A stretch of 64,000 nt of DNA from Variovorax paradoxus (GTDB lineage: Bacteria; Pseudomonadota; Gammaproteobacteria; Burkholderiales; Burkholderiaceae_C), in NCBI RefSeq assembly GCF_022009635.1, contig NZ_CP091716.1, forward strand, positions 4,045,001 through 4,109,000, given 5' to 3'. A model generated the notes under the pieces. It ran no database searches. It worked only from the letters and a program-made list of their open reading frames with translations, and was not told where the DNA came from. Shown piece by piece: positions 41,150-49,056 of the stretch (its first letter is position 1; each line of letters opens with the position of its first letter). A program made the translations under genes and the position numbers.

Positions 41150-42142
41150 TTACAGCATGCTTTCGGCCTCGGGCCGGCCGCCGGTCTGCGAGGCTTCCTT
41201 GCCGGGCTCGCAAGGCACCAGCAGGCGCACGCACAGGCCTTGCGGCGCGACATCCGCCACGACCAGTTCGCCCCCGATGGCCTCGGCGCGGGCGCGCATG
41301 CTGCGCAGGCCCTTGCCGAGCCGCTCGGGCGGCTGGCCGGCAGCGGCGCCGATGCCGATACCGCGCCCGTTGTCGCGCACCTCGAGCATCAGGCGTCTCG
41401 GGCTGCTTTGCAGGCCGAAATGCAGCTCGACGCGGGTCGCGCGCGAGTGGCGCAGTGCGTTCGAAAGCGCCTCCTGCGCCACCCGGCAGATCTGCATGGT
41501 GGTTTCAGGCGGCAGCGGCTGGTCATGCGCCGCATCGGAGATGTCCCATGCCAGCGTGACGCCCAGGCGGTCGAACGCGGGCCTGAGCCGGTAGCGCAGG
41601 TGGGCCAGCCGCTCGACGGCGGTGGCGCTGGTCTGGTCGTCCAGGTCGTCCACCGTCATCTGCAGTTCGAGCAGGCAGGCCTGCAGGGCCATCGACAGGC
41701 TGTCGGGCGCGGCGGCGGTCTTCGGGTCCTGGCTGGCGAGCAGCGCCACCAGCCGGGAGCCCACGCCGTCGTGCAGGTCGTTGGCGATGCGCCGGCGCTC
41801 GGCCAGCACGGCCTGCACCAGGCGCCCGCGCGCCACGCGCCGCTGGGAGAAGTACCAGATGCTCACGATCATGCACAGCACCACCACGTTGAGCGCCTGC
41901 AGCGCCCAGAAGGTGACCGGCATGTCGTGCGCCATGACGGTGATGGCCGAGCTGGCCCGGATCACCTGCGCCGTCACCGGCGTGAGGTGCATCGCGGCGG
42001 CCAGCGCGGCCCACATCAGCACCCGCCGACGGGGAATGCGCTTCCACAGCCAGCTCAGCAGCACGCACCACGAGGCCATCGACAACCACACGTACTGGTC
42101 TTCCAGGAAGTGCGGTAGGTGAAAGACCTCCGGCGTGAGCAT
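41150..42142 (-). CDS. NarL-type (HisKA_3) membrane histidine kinase
   Basis: 330 residues. The N-terminal third has about four membrane helices (residues 15-110). The HisKA_3 phospho-acceptor box ERRRIANDLHDGVGSRLVAL follows, and the HATPase domain has ALSNALRHSRA and DNGRGIG. It is the partner of the response regulator directly upstream in the operon, which is broken by an IS. The phosphorelay is therefore probably non-functional unless another regulator takes over. Confidence 0.9.
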   Translation of the reverse strand: MLTPEVFHLPHFLEDQYVWLSMASWCVLLSWLWKRIPRRRVLMWAALAAAMHLTPVTAQVIRASSAITVMAHDMPVTFWALQALNVVVLCMIVSIWYFSQRRVARGRLVQAVLAERRRIANDLHDGVGSRLVALLASQDPKTAAAPDSLSMALQACLLELQMTVDDLDDQTSATAVERLAHLRYRLRPAFDRLGVTLAWDISDAAHDQPLPPETTMQICRVAQEALSNALRHSRATRVELHFGLQSSPRRLMLEVRDNGRGIGIGAAAGQPPERLGKGLRSMRARAEAIGGELVVADVAPQGLCVRLLVPCEPGKEASQTGGRPEAESML

Positions 42143-42151
42143 CGCATGCCC

Positions 42152-42754
42152 TTAAAGCAGGCCCCGGTGGGACGCGAAACTCACCGCCTGGGCCCGGGTG
42201 TGGGCGTGCAGCTTGCGGTAGATGTTCTTGACGTGCGCGTTAACCGTCTGGGCACTGATGGTGAGCTGCAGCGCGATCTCTTCGGTGACATACCCCGTCG
42301 CTACAAGTCGCAACACTTCGCGCTCCCTGACCGATAACGTCGCTTTGCTGTCCGGCGGACGCACCGGGTTCACATTCGAGCGCTTGTGATCGAGGTGCAC
42401 GAGCAGCCGGCGGGCCAGCCGGGGGGTGATGGCGGCCCCCCCGTTGACCACCTGAAGCACGGCCTGCGCATAGCTCTGGAACCACGCGTTCTTGACCAGA
42501 TAACCCGAGGCGCCGAGCTCGAAGGCATGCAGCACCTGGGGTTCGTCCTCGAGCGCCGAGATGACGATGATCTCTGCCGCGCTGCGGTGTTTCTTGGCCT
42601 CTTCGATCAGCTCGAATCCGCTGCCGTCTCCGAGGCGGATGTCCACCATCAGCACGTCGAACTCATGCTGCATCAGCAGCCGCCGTCCTTCGCGCAAAGT
42701 GCCGGCCTGGCCTTCGAGCTGGATGCGCAGATCGCTCAGCAATTCCTGCGCGAT
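42152..42754 (-). pseudogene. NarL/LuxR-type response regulator, 3' part (interrupted by IS)
   Basis: This part encodes the rest of the receiver (VLMVDIRLGDGSG with the phospho-acceptor Asp, then VISALEDEP, and LGASGYLVKNAW for the Lys) and the LuxR helix-turn-helix (LSVREREVLRLVATGYVTEEIALQL). Removing the IS3-family element and one 3-bp copy of GAT joins it in frame to the 44363-44557 part and gives 264 codons. The gap to the kinase start is nine bases. An in-frame ATG could still give a 196-residue product without the acidic pocket of the receiver, which cannot be phosphorylated normally. Confidence 0.88.
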
Positions 42755-42779
42755 GGGGGTGCGGATAAAAACTTGGACT
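42755..42779 (+). repeat. Left terminal inverted repeat of the IS3-family element
   Basis: 25 bases, 23 of them matching the reverse complement of 44338-44362; the two differences are next to each other at positions 12 and 13 of the repeat. Target copy GAT at 42752-42754. Confidence 0.9.
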
Positions 42780-42783
42780 GGTT

Positions 42784-44322
42784 TTATGCCGCAAGTCCAA
42801 GGCTCACCCGGTATTCGATGGGGCTGAGGGAGCCAAGGGAGATCTTGATCCGCTTCTCGTTGTACCAGCGGATGTAGTCATCGACCACCCCAATGAACTG
42901 CTCGATGGTCGTGCCCTTCCAGTCCCGAGGATAGAACAGCTCATTCTTCAGCCGCCCGAAGAATCCCTCGCAGGCTGCGTTGTCAGGCGAGCAGGCCTTG
43001 CGGGACATCGAACGGGTAAGGTTCGCTTCGCTCATTCTCGATAGCCAGCCTGGCCAGCGGTAGTGCCCTCCGCGGTCTGAGTGGACCACTGGTCGGTCGC
43101 TGGTCTCCGTCACAGTCTCTATCGCAGCATCCAGCATGGTGTTGACCAGTTCAGCGTCCGGGCTCGTGCCAATGGTCCAGCTCACCACCATCCCGTCGAA
43201 GCAATCGATGATCGGCGACAGGTAGACCTTGCCCGCAGGGATCTGGAACTCCGTGATGTCGGTCAGCCATTTCTCGTTGGGCGCTGCAGCCTGGAAGTCT
43301 CGGTTGATGATGTTCTCTGGTGCCGGGCTGATCTCGCCCAGGTAAGACGCATACCGCCGCCTCTTGGGCCTAGCTACAACCAGGCTCTCCTGCTTCATCA
43401 GGCGCTGCACCACCTTCTCGGAGATCGGGCCTTGCTGCCTGGTCAGCGAGGCTTGCAGCCTGCGGTAGCCGTAGCAGCGATGATTCGACTCAAAGATCTC
43501 GGTGATCGCACGACGCGCGGAGAGGTACTTGTCTCCCGCTGCTGCACGCGCCCGATGGTAGAAGTAGGAGCTGCGCGCAAGACCCAACTGTGCAAGAAGC
43601 TCTGGCAGGCCATAGTGCTCCTTGAGGGCGTCAATCAGCAGTGTCTTCTCCCGGTTGGACAGGAGCTGCAGATCGACGCCCAGGCCTTTTTTTAACAGTT
43701 CATTGGCCTTGTTTAAGAGGTCCTGCTCAAGGCGCAGCTGCCTGACTTCGCGGCGCAGTATCTCAACCTGGCGTTCGAGCTCTTCTCGCTCTCGCGCCTG
43801 CGGTGATTGATCGGTGTGTTTCATGGATGCGGGTGCCTCACGTCCCAGAAGCTGGTTCTTCCAGTTGTACAACGTTGGCCGGCACACGCCCAGCTTGTCG
43901 GCAACAGACTGTGCACTTTCCTGCCGGGTGCAAAGCTCCATGACTCCGGCCTGCTTCAAGGACACGGGATACCTTCGTTGGCCTACGCTGCCAACGACAG
44001 CCTTCCTGGCCTCAGGAAGGGCTTCACGAAGCCACTTGGTCAGGGTTCCCCTGCCTGGATAGCCCAGGGCCCTCATCGTGGCAGCAATACAGCGATCGTG
44101 GGTGAGGTAGTGCTCGATGGCCGCAGCCTTCTGCGCCTGAGAGAACTTGGGTTCTCGACCTGCGTACCCCACCGGCAAGTCGAGCCGCTCTTGATACTCA
44201 GCGTACCAGCCTTTCAATGCATTCTTGGTGGGATAGCCCAACTGACGGATGGTCGGTCTGACGCGCTTGCCCAGCTTGATATAGAGCTCAACGGCTCGGA
44301 TTCGGTCTTCGTAGGAATACAT
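42784..44322 (-). CDS. IS3-family transposase (OrfAB in one frame)
   Basis: 512 residues. The N-terminal about 190 residues hold helix-turn-helix segments (TIRQLGYPTKNALKGWYAEY, QSVADKLGVCRPTLYNW). A Leu-zipper-like helix (REELERQVEILRREVRQLR) follows, then an HTH_21 region and the DDE integrase core: Asp in WLTDITEF, Asp in VVHSDRGGHY, Glu in CEGFFGRLKNE. At NELLKKG the DNA has seven A residues (minus strand, 43686-43692), a slippery heptamer where this family usually shifts frame between OrfA and OrfB. Here the long product needs no shift. Confidence 0.93.
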   Translation of the reverse strand: MYSYEDRIRAVELYIKLGKRVRPTIRQLGYPTKNALKGWYAEYQERLDLPVGYAGREPKFSQAQKAAAIEHYLTHDRCIAATMRALGYPGRGTLTKWLREALPEARKAVVGSVGQRRYPVSLKQAGVMELCTRQESAQSVADKLGVCRPTLYNWKNQLLGREAPASMKHTDQSPQAREREELERQVEILRREVRQLRLEQDLLNKANELLKKGLGVDLQLLSNREKTLLIDALKEHYGLPELLAQLGLARSSYFYHRARAAAGDKYLSARRAITEIFESNHRCYGYRRLQASLTRQQGPISEKVVQRLMKQESLVVARPKRRRYASYLGEISPAPENIINRDFQAAAPNEKWLTDITEFQIPAGKVYLSPIIDCFDGMVVSWTIGTSPDAELVNTMLDAAIETVTETSDRPVVHSDRGGHYRWPGWLSRMSEANLTRSMSRKACSPDNAACEGFFGRLKNELFYPRDWKGTTIEQFIGVVDDYIRWYNEKRIKISLGSLSPIEYRVSLGLAA

Positions 44323-44337
44323 GAACTACCTCTTGGT

Positions 44338-44362
44338 AGTCCAAGTTTTCGTCCGCACCCCC
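44338..44362 (-). repeat. Right terminal inverted repeat of the IS3-family element
   Basis: Partner of 42755-42779. It is followed by the second GAT target copy at 44363-44365. Confidence 0.9.
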
Positions 44363-44557
44363 GATCACGCGTCTCACGAAGGGGTCGTCGTCGACCAGAA
44401 GAACCCGCACCGGCTTGGTCTCTTGACCAGTCAGAAAGTCAGGCCATGGGAGTGTGTCGGCGGCCGGTGCGAGCAGCCCGCCGAACTGTCCGGGGTTGGA
44501 ATATTTCCTAGCCCCAGTTCCGATGTCTGTCAATGAAATGTCGAGTTCGCTTTCCAT
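44363..44557 (-). pseudogene. NarL/LuxR-type response regulator, 5' part (interrupted by IS)
   Basis: Codons 1-65 of the broken regulator: a 45-residue leader, then VRVLLVDDDPFVRRVI with the acidic Asp pair of the receiver. The reading frame continues in the IS for a few residues and stops at 44288. A Shine-Dalgarno-like GGGG precedes the start. The other part is at 42152-42754. Confidence 0.87.
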
Positions 44558-44938
44558 TCCAACCCCTTTGTGACAAATGGACGACCGTGTTCGTGACTAA
44601 AAGTTAATCCATTTCTACTCAAAATTCAGGTTTAAGTTTTTTTGTTTACTTTGGTTGCATTCTGTTGCGAATCGAGTTTGGTGTCCAACGAAAGTTGTAG
44701 TTTTTGAGAGGGCCGCCGCATGGAGAACTGGTTTCATATGCCTGCCCGAGACCGCCTCATCCACGCCTTTCGCCATAGCCTCGCATTACCCAACCTGAGG
44801 CATTTTTCTTCCCCTTCTCGACGCTGAAACTGCATCCCGGTCGCCACGGAAACATTTCATTCCGCGTTCACTGACCGTTAGCTGATGGCCGGATGGTCCG
44901 GCGATCGGGTTTGTTTCACACACTTTCGAGGAAGCATC
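44558..44938. other. Intergenic region, AT-rich in its first part
   Basis: 381 bases between the divergent regulator start and the first exported low-complexity gene. The part from about 44590 to 44700 is clearly more AT-rich than the rest of the window and likely contains the promoters for both directions. I found no gene or clear RNA in it. Confidence 0.6.
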
Positions 44939-45628
44939 ATGAAGAAGACTCTCATCGCGATCGCAGTGATTCTGGTTGGAAGCGTCGCTTCGGCCACCAG
45001 CACGACGGCTCTTGCCGCCACCAGCACCTCGACCGGCTCTTCCAGTGCCGCGGGATCGGTGGCAGCAAGCTCCGGCACCGGCAGCGCATTGAGCTACAAC
45101 GCGGCCAATTCCAGCTCGTCGGCCAGCGCCAACGCAGCAGGCGGCGCGGTCAGCTTCCCTGGCATTCGCCTTGGCGGCGCGACGGCAGGCGGCACGGCAA
45201 CCACGCAAGGCTCGGTGACCAGCGTGGCCGCAACGACGGGCAACGGCCTCGCAGTGGGCGGTGCCAACGCTTCGGCCAATTCCAGCGCTGCCTCCAACGC
45301 CAATTACAGCGCCGGCGGCTCGAACCCTATCAGCGGCAGTGCGGGCGGTAGCGCCAGCTCCACCACCAACAACACGGCCGCTACGGCTGCCGGCCCTGGC
45401 GGCGGCCTGGCCGTGGTGACCCGCACTTCGGGCACGACCTCGGGCTACAGCGCTTCGTCGGGTGCCGTCAACGGCTTCATCAACGGCACCACCACGTCGG
45501 CAACGGCGGGCTCGACCGGCGGCTCCATGGGCGTGACGAACTTCCACTTCGGCAATGCCGGCGGCTTCACCAACGGTGGCGGCACCGGCGGCGTGGCCAG
45601 CGCCGGCGCAACCGCATCGGCACCCTGA
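44939..45628 (+). CDS. Exported Ser/Ala/Gly/Thr-rich low-complexity protein
   Basis: 229 residues after a good Shine-Dalgarno (GAGGAAG). Sec signal (MKKTLIAIAVILVGSVASA). The mature part is built almost entirely of Ser, Ala, Gly, Thr and Asn with short patterns such as SSSSASANAAGG and TTNNTAA, and ends GTGGVASAGATASAP. Charged residues and cysteines are nearly absent. The composition suits a surface fibre, amyloid-like or adhesive material, but no family is recognised. It heads a three-gene run of exported proteins. Confidence 0.72.
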   Translation: MKKTLIAIAVILVGSVASATSTTALAATSTSTGSSSAAGSVAASSGTGSALSYNAANSSSSASANAAGGAVSFPGIRLGGATAGGTATTQGSVTSVAATTGNGLAVGGANASANSSAASNANYSAGGSNPISGSAGGSASSTTNNTAATAAGPGGGLAVVTRTSGTTSGYSASSGAVNGFINGTTTSATAGSTGGSMGVTNFHFGNAGGFTNGGGTGGVASAGATASAP

Positions 45629-45664
45629 ACTGAACTTCAAGTAGCGGTTGTTGGACTCGGAAAT

Positions 45665-45688
45665 GGGGAGGGGCCCCGGCCCCTCCCC
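45665..45688. other. GC-rich perfect hairpin
   Basis: A 9-bp perfect stem (45665-45673 with 45680-45688) with a 6-base loop. It lies in the 83-bp gap before the next exported protein, whose Shine-Dalgarno (AAAGGAG) starts about 10 bases after it. It could tune expression of the downstream gene relative to the upstream one. Confidence 0.6.
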
Positions 45689-45711
45689 CGGCCTTCAAAG
45701 GAGTTGAGAAA

Positions 45712-46650
45712 ATGAAAAAATTGTTTTTCCTCGCATTGCTGACCGTATCCGCGGCGGCAATGGCTCAGACGACAGGCGGCGCGAACAACGGGTCGAGTAG
45801 TTCGGCCACCACGTCGGCGCAGGGCAACAACCAGGCCGTGACGTTCGCGAGCCCCTCGAACACCACATCGAGCGTGACGAGCACCCAGAACATCAGCAAC
45901 AGCGGCACGACAGGCGTCGAGTACGGGGGCAGCTACACGATCAAGAACGTGCCGTCGGTCAACGGGCCCAACCTGACCACCAGCAACGACACCTGCATGG
46001 GCAGCACGAGCGCCAGCGCCAACGGCCCCGGTGTCGGCCTCAGTTTCGGCACCACCTGGACGGACGAGCACTGCAAGCGCCTGAAGATGAGCCGCGAGCT
46101 CTGGAACAAGGGCATGAAGGCAGCGTCGCTGGCCATGGACTGCATGGACCCGGCGGCCCAGGCGGCCCTGGAGATGACCGGCACCAAGTGCCCGCAATCG
46201 ATGACCGCGGACGAACGCGTGAGCGCCTACGGCCCGCAGGCCTCGTCGGCCGGTGCGCCCCTGATTTCGTCGACCCGGCCGGCTGCGCCCGCCGCTCCTG
46301 TCGCCGCCGCGCCAGTTCCAGTCGCGCCCGTGGCGATGGCCCCGCCGGTACCCGTGCCCGCCCCGCCGCCGGCGCCTGTCGCGGTGGTGCAGCCCCCGCC
46401 CGTCGCGGTCTCGGAGCCCGTCGTGCAGCCGGTCGCGCAAGCCGTCGTGCCGCCAGCAGCGCCCCCGGTGGAACAACCGGTCGCCGCAGCCGAACCGCCG
46501 GCCGCGATCGCCATGCCGGTCGCCAGCGCCACGGTGATGACCATGGACGCCAACGACGTGGCCGAAGCCCTGCGCGCACAGCGCCTGCTGTCGGCGGAAC
46601 CGGTCGGCGACATCGCCACCGCGCCGCAATCGACGACCTACCCGCAGTGA
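45712..46650 (+). CDS. Exported protein with Ser/Thr/Asn-rich head and Pro/Ala/Val tail
   Basis: 312 residues; Sec signal ending AAAMAQ. Residues about 20-105 are Ser/Thr/Asn-rich, like the preceding gene. A more folded central part (about 100-165) has four cysteines (DTCMGS, DEHCKRLKMSRELW, MDCMD, TKCPQS). Residues about 180-270 are a Pro/Ala/Val repeat tract (APVAAAPVPVAPVAM), a wall-spanning or linker-like segment. No named family. Together with its neighbours it looks like part of an envelope-associated appendage. Confidence 0.72.
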   Translation: MKKLFFLALLTVSAAAMAQTTGGANNGSSSSATTSAQGNNQAVTFASPSNTTSSVTSTQNISNSGTTGVEYGGSYTIKNVPSVNGPNLTTSNDTCMGSTSASANGPGVGLSFGTTWTDEHCKRLKMSRELWNKGMKAASLAMDCMDPAAQAALEMTGTKCPQSMTADERVSAYGPQASSAGAPLISSTRPAAPAAPVAAAPVPVAPVAMAPPVPVPAPPPAPVAVVQPPPVAVSEPVVQPVAQAVVPPAAPPVEQPVAAAEPPAAIAMPVASATVMTMDANDVAEALRAQRLLSAEPVGDIATAPQSTTYPQ

Positions 46651-46663
46651 GCGCGCGGAGTCC

Positions 46664-46993
46664 ATGATGACCAGGACCGTATTTCTCTGGACCGCGGCGT
46701 GTTGCCTGGCAACGGCCGCGGCGGCGGCACCGCCGCCCGTGGACATGCTGCGCATCCAGCGCATGAACATGGGCAGCGGCTTGCAGAACGCGACCGGCAC
46801 CGACAACGCCGAGCCGGTCGGCGATCTGGGTGTCTGGCATGTGCCGCAATACATGCCCGGCTACCCGACGGCGGCGACCATCTGGCCGCGCGTCGTCATC
46901 ATCCAGTGCGAAGGCGACGTGTGCCCAGGTTATGAAGTGACGCCGGAACTGGGCCGCGGCGAGTACCTGTTCTTCCTGCCGGTCCGCAAGTAG
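46664..46993 (+). CDS. Small exported protein of the low-complexity cluster
   Basis: 109 residues with a short Ala-rich signal ending AAAAA before PPPVD. The mature part has one cysteine pair (IIQCEGDVC) and ends in a strand, YLFFLPVRK. It starts 13 bases after the preceding stop, so it is in the same operon. No family recognised; a chaperone, processing or surface role is possible. Confidence 0.65.
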   Translation: MMTRTVFLWTAACCLATAAAAAPPPVDMLRIQRMNMGSGLQNATGTDNAEPVGDLGVWHVPQYMPGYPTAATIWPRVVIIQCEGDVCPGYEVTPELGRGEYLFFLPVRK

Positions 46994-47042
46994 GGCCGGC
47001 GGCGGGCGCCGCGAAAGCCGCGCCTTGCCTTAACCTTCGCGG

Positions 47043-47558
47043 ATGACACCTTTCGCGCGCGTCTTGCGCGTCCTTCGTGCTTTCGTCCGCGCTCTTGGCA
47101 TCGCGCTCCTCGTTCCGGTGCTGCTTTTCGAGGAGTGGGGTTGGGAGCCGCTGGCCGCGCTCATGGCGCGTCTCGCGCGCCTTCCCTTCTGGGCCCGCCT
47201 CGAAAACCACCTGCGCCAACTGCCGCCCTGGGGCGCGCTGCTGGCCTTCTTCGTGCCGGTGATGTTGCTGCTGCCGGTGAAGGTGCTGGCGCTCTTCCTT
47301 TTCAGCCGCGGCCATGCCGCCACCGCACTGACGGTATTGGTGCTGGCCAAGCTGGTCGGCACGGCCATCGTGGCGCGGATCTTCCAGCTGGTCGAACGGC
47401 CGCTCATGCGCATCCCGTGGTTCGCGCGCTGGTATCCACGCTGGAAAGCCTGGAAGGACCGGGTGCTCACCATCGTGCGGCAGAGCAGGCCGTGGCGCAT
47501 GGTTCGCGCGCTCAAGGGACGCATCGCGCGGGGATGGCGGCGATTCAAGGAAGGCTGA
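47043..47558 (+). CDS. Basic inner-membrane protein, unknown function
   Basis: 171 residues. Two to three hydrophobic segments are visible (residues about 18-32, 63-90 and 92-117). They are separated by Arg/Trp-rich stretches, and the C-terminal tail is strongly basic (RQSRPWRMVRALKGRIARGWRRF). This follows the positive-inside rule with the C-terminus cytoplasmic. I do not recognise a family. It stands alone, 49 bases after the exported cluster. Confidence 0.68.
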   Translation: MTPFARVLRVLRAFVRALGIALLVPVLLFEEWGWEPLAALMARLARLPFWARLENHLRQLPPWGALLAFFVPVMLLLPVKVLALFLFSRGHAATALTVLVLAKLVGTAIVARIFQLVERPLMRIPWFARWYPRWKAWKDRVLTIVRQSRPWRMVRALKGRIARGWRRFKEG

Positions 47559-47566
47559 ATCGTTAA

Positions 47567-47611
47567 TTTTACCCGGGTGTATTGCTGATTTAATTTAATC
47601 CGGGTAATATT
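47567..47611. promoter_or_regulatory. Inverted-repeat operator candidate before the GIY-YIG/MarR operon
   Basis: The left arm around 47567-47577 (TTTTACCCGGG) and the right arm around 47600-47609 (CCGGGTAATA) are inverted copies, with about 11 of 14 bases matching, separated by an AT-rich spacer. The site lies within 50 bases of the first start codon, where the MarR-like product of the operon would bind. Confidence 0.5.
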
Positions 47612-47617
47612 TGGCGC

Positions 47618-47983
47618 ATGAACCTGTCAGCCGAAAACAGGCGCGCCCTGAGCCGCCAATACAAGGAATCCGTGCGCCCGGCCGGCGTCTTCGTCGTGCG
47701 CAACACGGTGAACGGCCGCGTCTATGTGGGCGGCAGCCTCGACGTCGAAGGCGCCATGAACCGCGCACGCTTCGAACTCGACATGGGCTCCCATCGCTGC
47801 AAGCCCCTGGGACAGGACTGGGCCGCGCTTGGCGCCGCGCATTTCAGCTTCGAGGTGATCGACCGCGTCAAGGAGCGCAAGGACGACCCGGCCTTCGACC
47901 GCAAGGACGAACTCGAAAAGCTGCTCGCGCTCTGGCAGGAAGAACTGCAGTGCTTCGGCGAGAAGGGCTACAACAAGCCATGA
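47618..47983 (+). CDS. GIY-YIG nuclease-family protein
   Basis: 121 residues. The motif is present in the form GVFVV (residues 23-27) and YVGGS (about 36-40), followed by a conserved Arg (NRARFEL) and the HFSFEVIDRV strand with its Glu. GIY-YIG domains cut DNA; small stand-alone proteins of this type have no firm role. It is coupled to the MarR-like gene by an ATGA overlap. Confidence 0.82.
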   Translation: MNLSAENRRALSRQYKESVRPAGVFVVRNTVNGRVYVGGSLDVEGAMNRARFELDMGSHRCKPLGQDWAALGAAHFSFEVIDRVKERKDDPAFDRKDELEKLLALWQEELQCFGEKGYNKP

Positions 47984-48396
47984 GCACCGACGCCCTCGCC
48001 TTCTGCCTGGACCTGGGCCGCGCTCATGCCAGCCTGACGCTCAAGCTCGACGACGATCTCGGTGCTTTCCACGGCTTGAATTTCGCAGACTTCACCCTCC
48101 TTTACATGTTGCTGCGCGCGGAGCAAGGCCGCATGCCGATGGTCGAGCTGGCGCGCACGCTGGGGCTTTCGATGTCGGCGCTGATCCGCAAGATGGTGCT
48201 GCTCGAAAAAACCGGCCTGGCCGAGCGCGTGGAAGGCTCGGGCAACGACACCCGCCGCCATGCCGCGCTTCGGTCCGGCGGGCGGCAACTGGTGCGCGAC
48301 GCGGTCACGACCGTCGAAGCGCATTGCAAGGAAGCCGTTCGCTGCGTCGATCAGCGGCAGCTTGCCGACGCCCACGAATTGTTGCGAGCCCTGTGA
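47980..48396 (+). CDS. MarR-like transcriptional regulator
   Basis: 138 residues. The winged helix is clear: LTLLYMLL-type helix 1 (FTLLYMLLRAEQ), recognition region MVELARTLGLSMSALIRKMVLLEKTGLAERVEGSGNDTRRHAALRSGGRQLV with the Asp-x-Arg wing. It usually represses its own operon and responds to small ligands. It follows the GIY-YIG gene in an overlapping pair. Confidence 0.85.
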   Translation: MSTDALAFCLDLGRAHASLTLKLDDDLGAFHGLNFADFTLLYMLLRAEQGRMPMVELARTLGLSMSALIRKMVLLEKTGLAERVEGSGNDTRRHAALRSGGRQLVRDAVTTVEAHCKEAVRCVDQRQLADAHELLRAL

Positions 48397-48498
48397 GCGA
48401 CAGCGCGACGCACGCGCGGGCGCCGCAGCGGGTAGATTACGCACCTCGTTTCTCCCGGCCTTCCTCTTTCGACAGGAATCAGGAAACACAACATCCGC

Positions 48499-49056
48499 AT
48501 GTCACCAGACACCCCTCCCACCACCCTCACGGTGTTCTTCGATTTCCGGCGCATCGCACGCGGCACCCGAGCCGAAGTGCTCGAGCAGCTCCGCCGCCGC
48601 GACGACCCGGGCCCCTATCTCGTGTTCGACGACCAGACCGGTGCGCAGCTCGACCTCGACCTGCGCGAGCTGCCCGACCCCGAGGCCGAGCACCGCGACG
48701 AAACGCCGCGCGGCGTCGGACGCCCCAAGCTCGGCGTGGTCGCGCGTGAAGTCACGCTGCTGCCGCGCCACTGGGACTGGCTCGGCCGCCAGCCCGGCGG
48801 CGCCTCGGTCGCGCTGCGCAAGCTGGTCGACGAAGCCCGCCGCGTGCACGCCGACCGCGACGTGGTGCGCGCCGCGCGCGAAACCACCTACCGCGTCATG
48901 ACCGCCATCGCGGGCAACCTGCCCGGCTTCGAGGAAGCCACGCGCGCGCTGTTCGCCGGCGAAGAGCAACGCTTCGGCAACCTGATCGAACCCTGGCCCG
49001 CCGACCTGCGCGCCCATCTCCAAGAACTGTCCGCCCCCGGCTGGAGCCATGCATGA
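48499..49056 (+). CDS. DUF2239 family protein
   Basis: 185 residues. Blocks VFFDFRRIARGTRAEVLEQLR, GRPKLGVVAREVTLLPRHWDWLGRQPGGASVALRKLVDEARR and the FEEATRALFAGE tail match DUF2239, in which the central PKLGVVAREVTLLPRHWxWL segment looks like a DNA-binding RHH/HTH-type element. Function unknown. Its stop overlaps the MATE pump start, so the two are translated together. Confidence 0.85.
   Translation: MSPDTPPTTLTVFFDFRRIARGTRAEVLEQLRRRDDPGPYLVFDDQTGAQLDLDLRELPDPEAEHRDETPRGVGRPKLGVVAREVTLLPRHWDWLGRQPGGASVALRKLVDEARRVHADRDVVRAARETTYRVMTAIAGNLPGFEEATRALFAGEEQRFGNLIEPWPADLRAHLQELSAPGWSHA

Larger units (their letters stand above)
42755..44362 (-). mobile_element. IS3-family insertion sequence, complete, 1608 bp
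   Basis: Imperfect 25-bp terminal inverted repeats at 42755-42779 and 44338-44362 share 23 of 25 bases (both begin GGGGGTGCGGA). The element is flanked by GAT on both sides (42752-42754 and 44363-44365), a 3-bp target duplication as usual in this family. It holds one 512-codon transposase. Clean ends and an in-frame-restorable target show a young insertion. The exact IS name cannot be given from sequence alone. Confidence 0.93.

Noticed and set aside
44558..44938. A small gene or RNA in the AT-rich gap
   Set aside because: No frame with a ribosome-binding site and protein-like translation, and no convincing hairpin-plus-T-run, could be seen.
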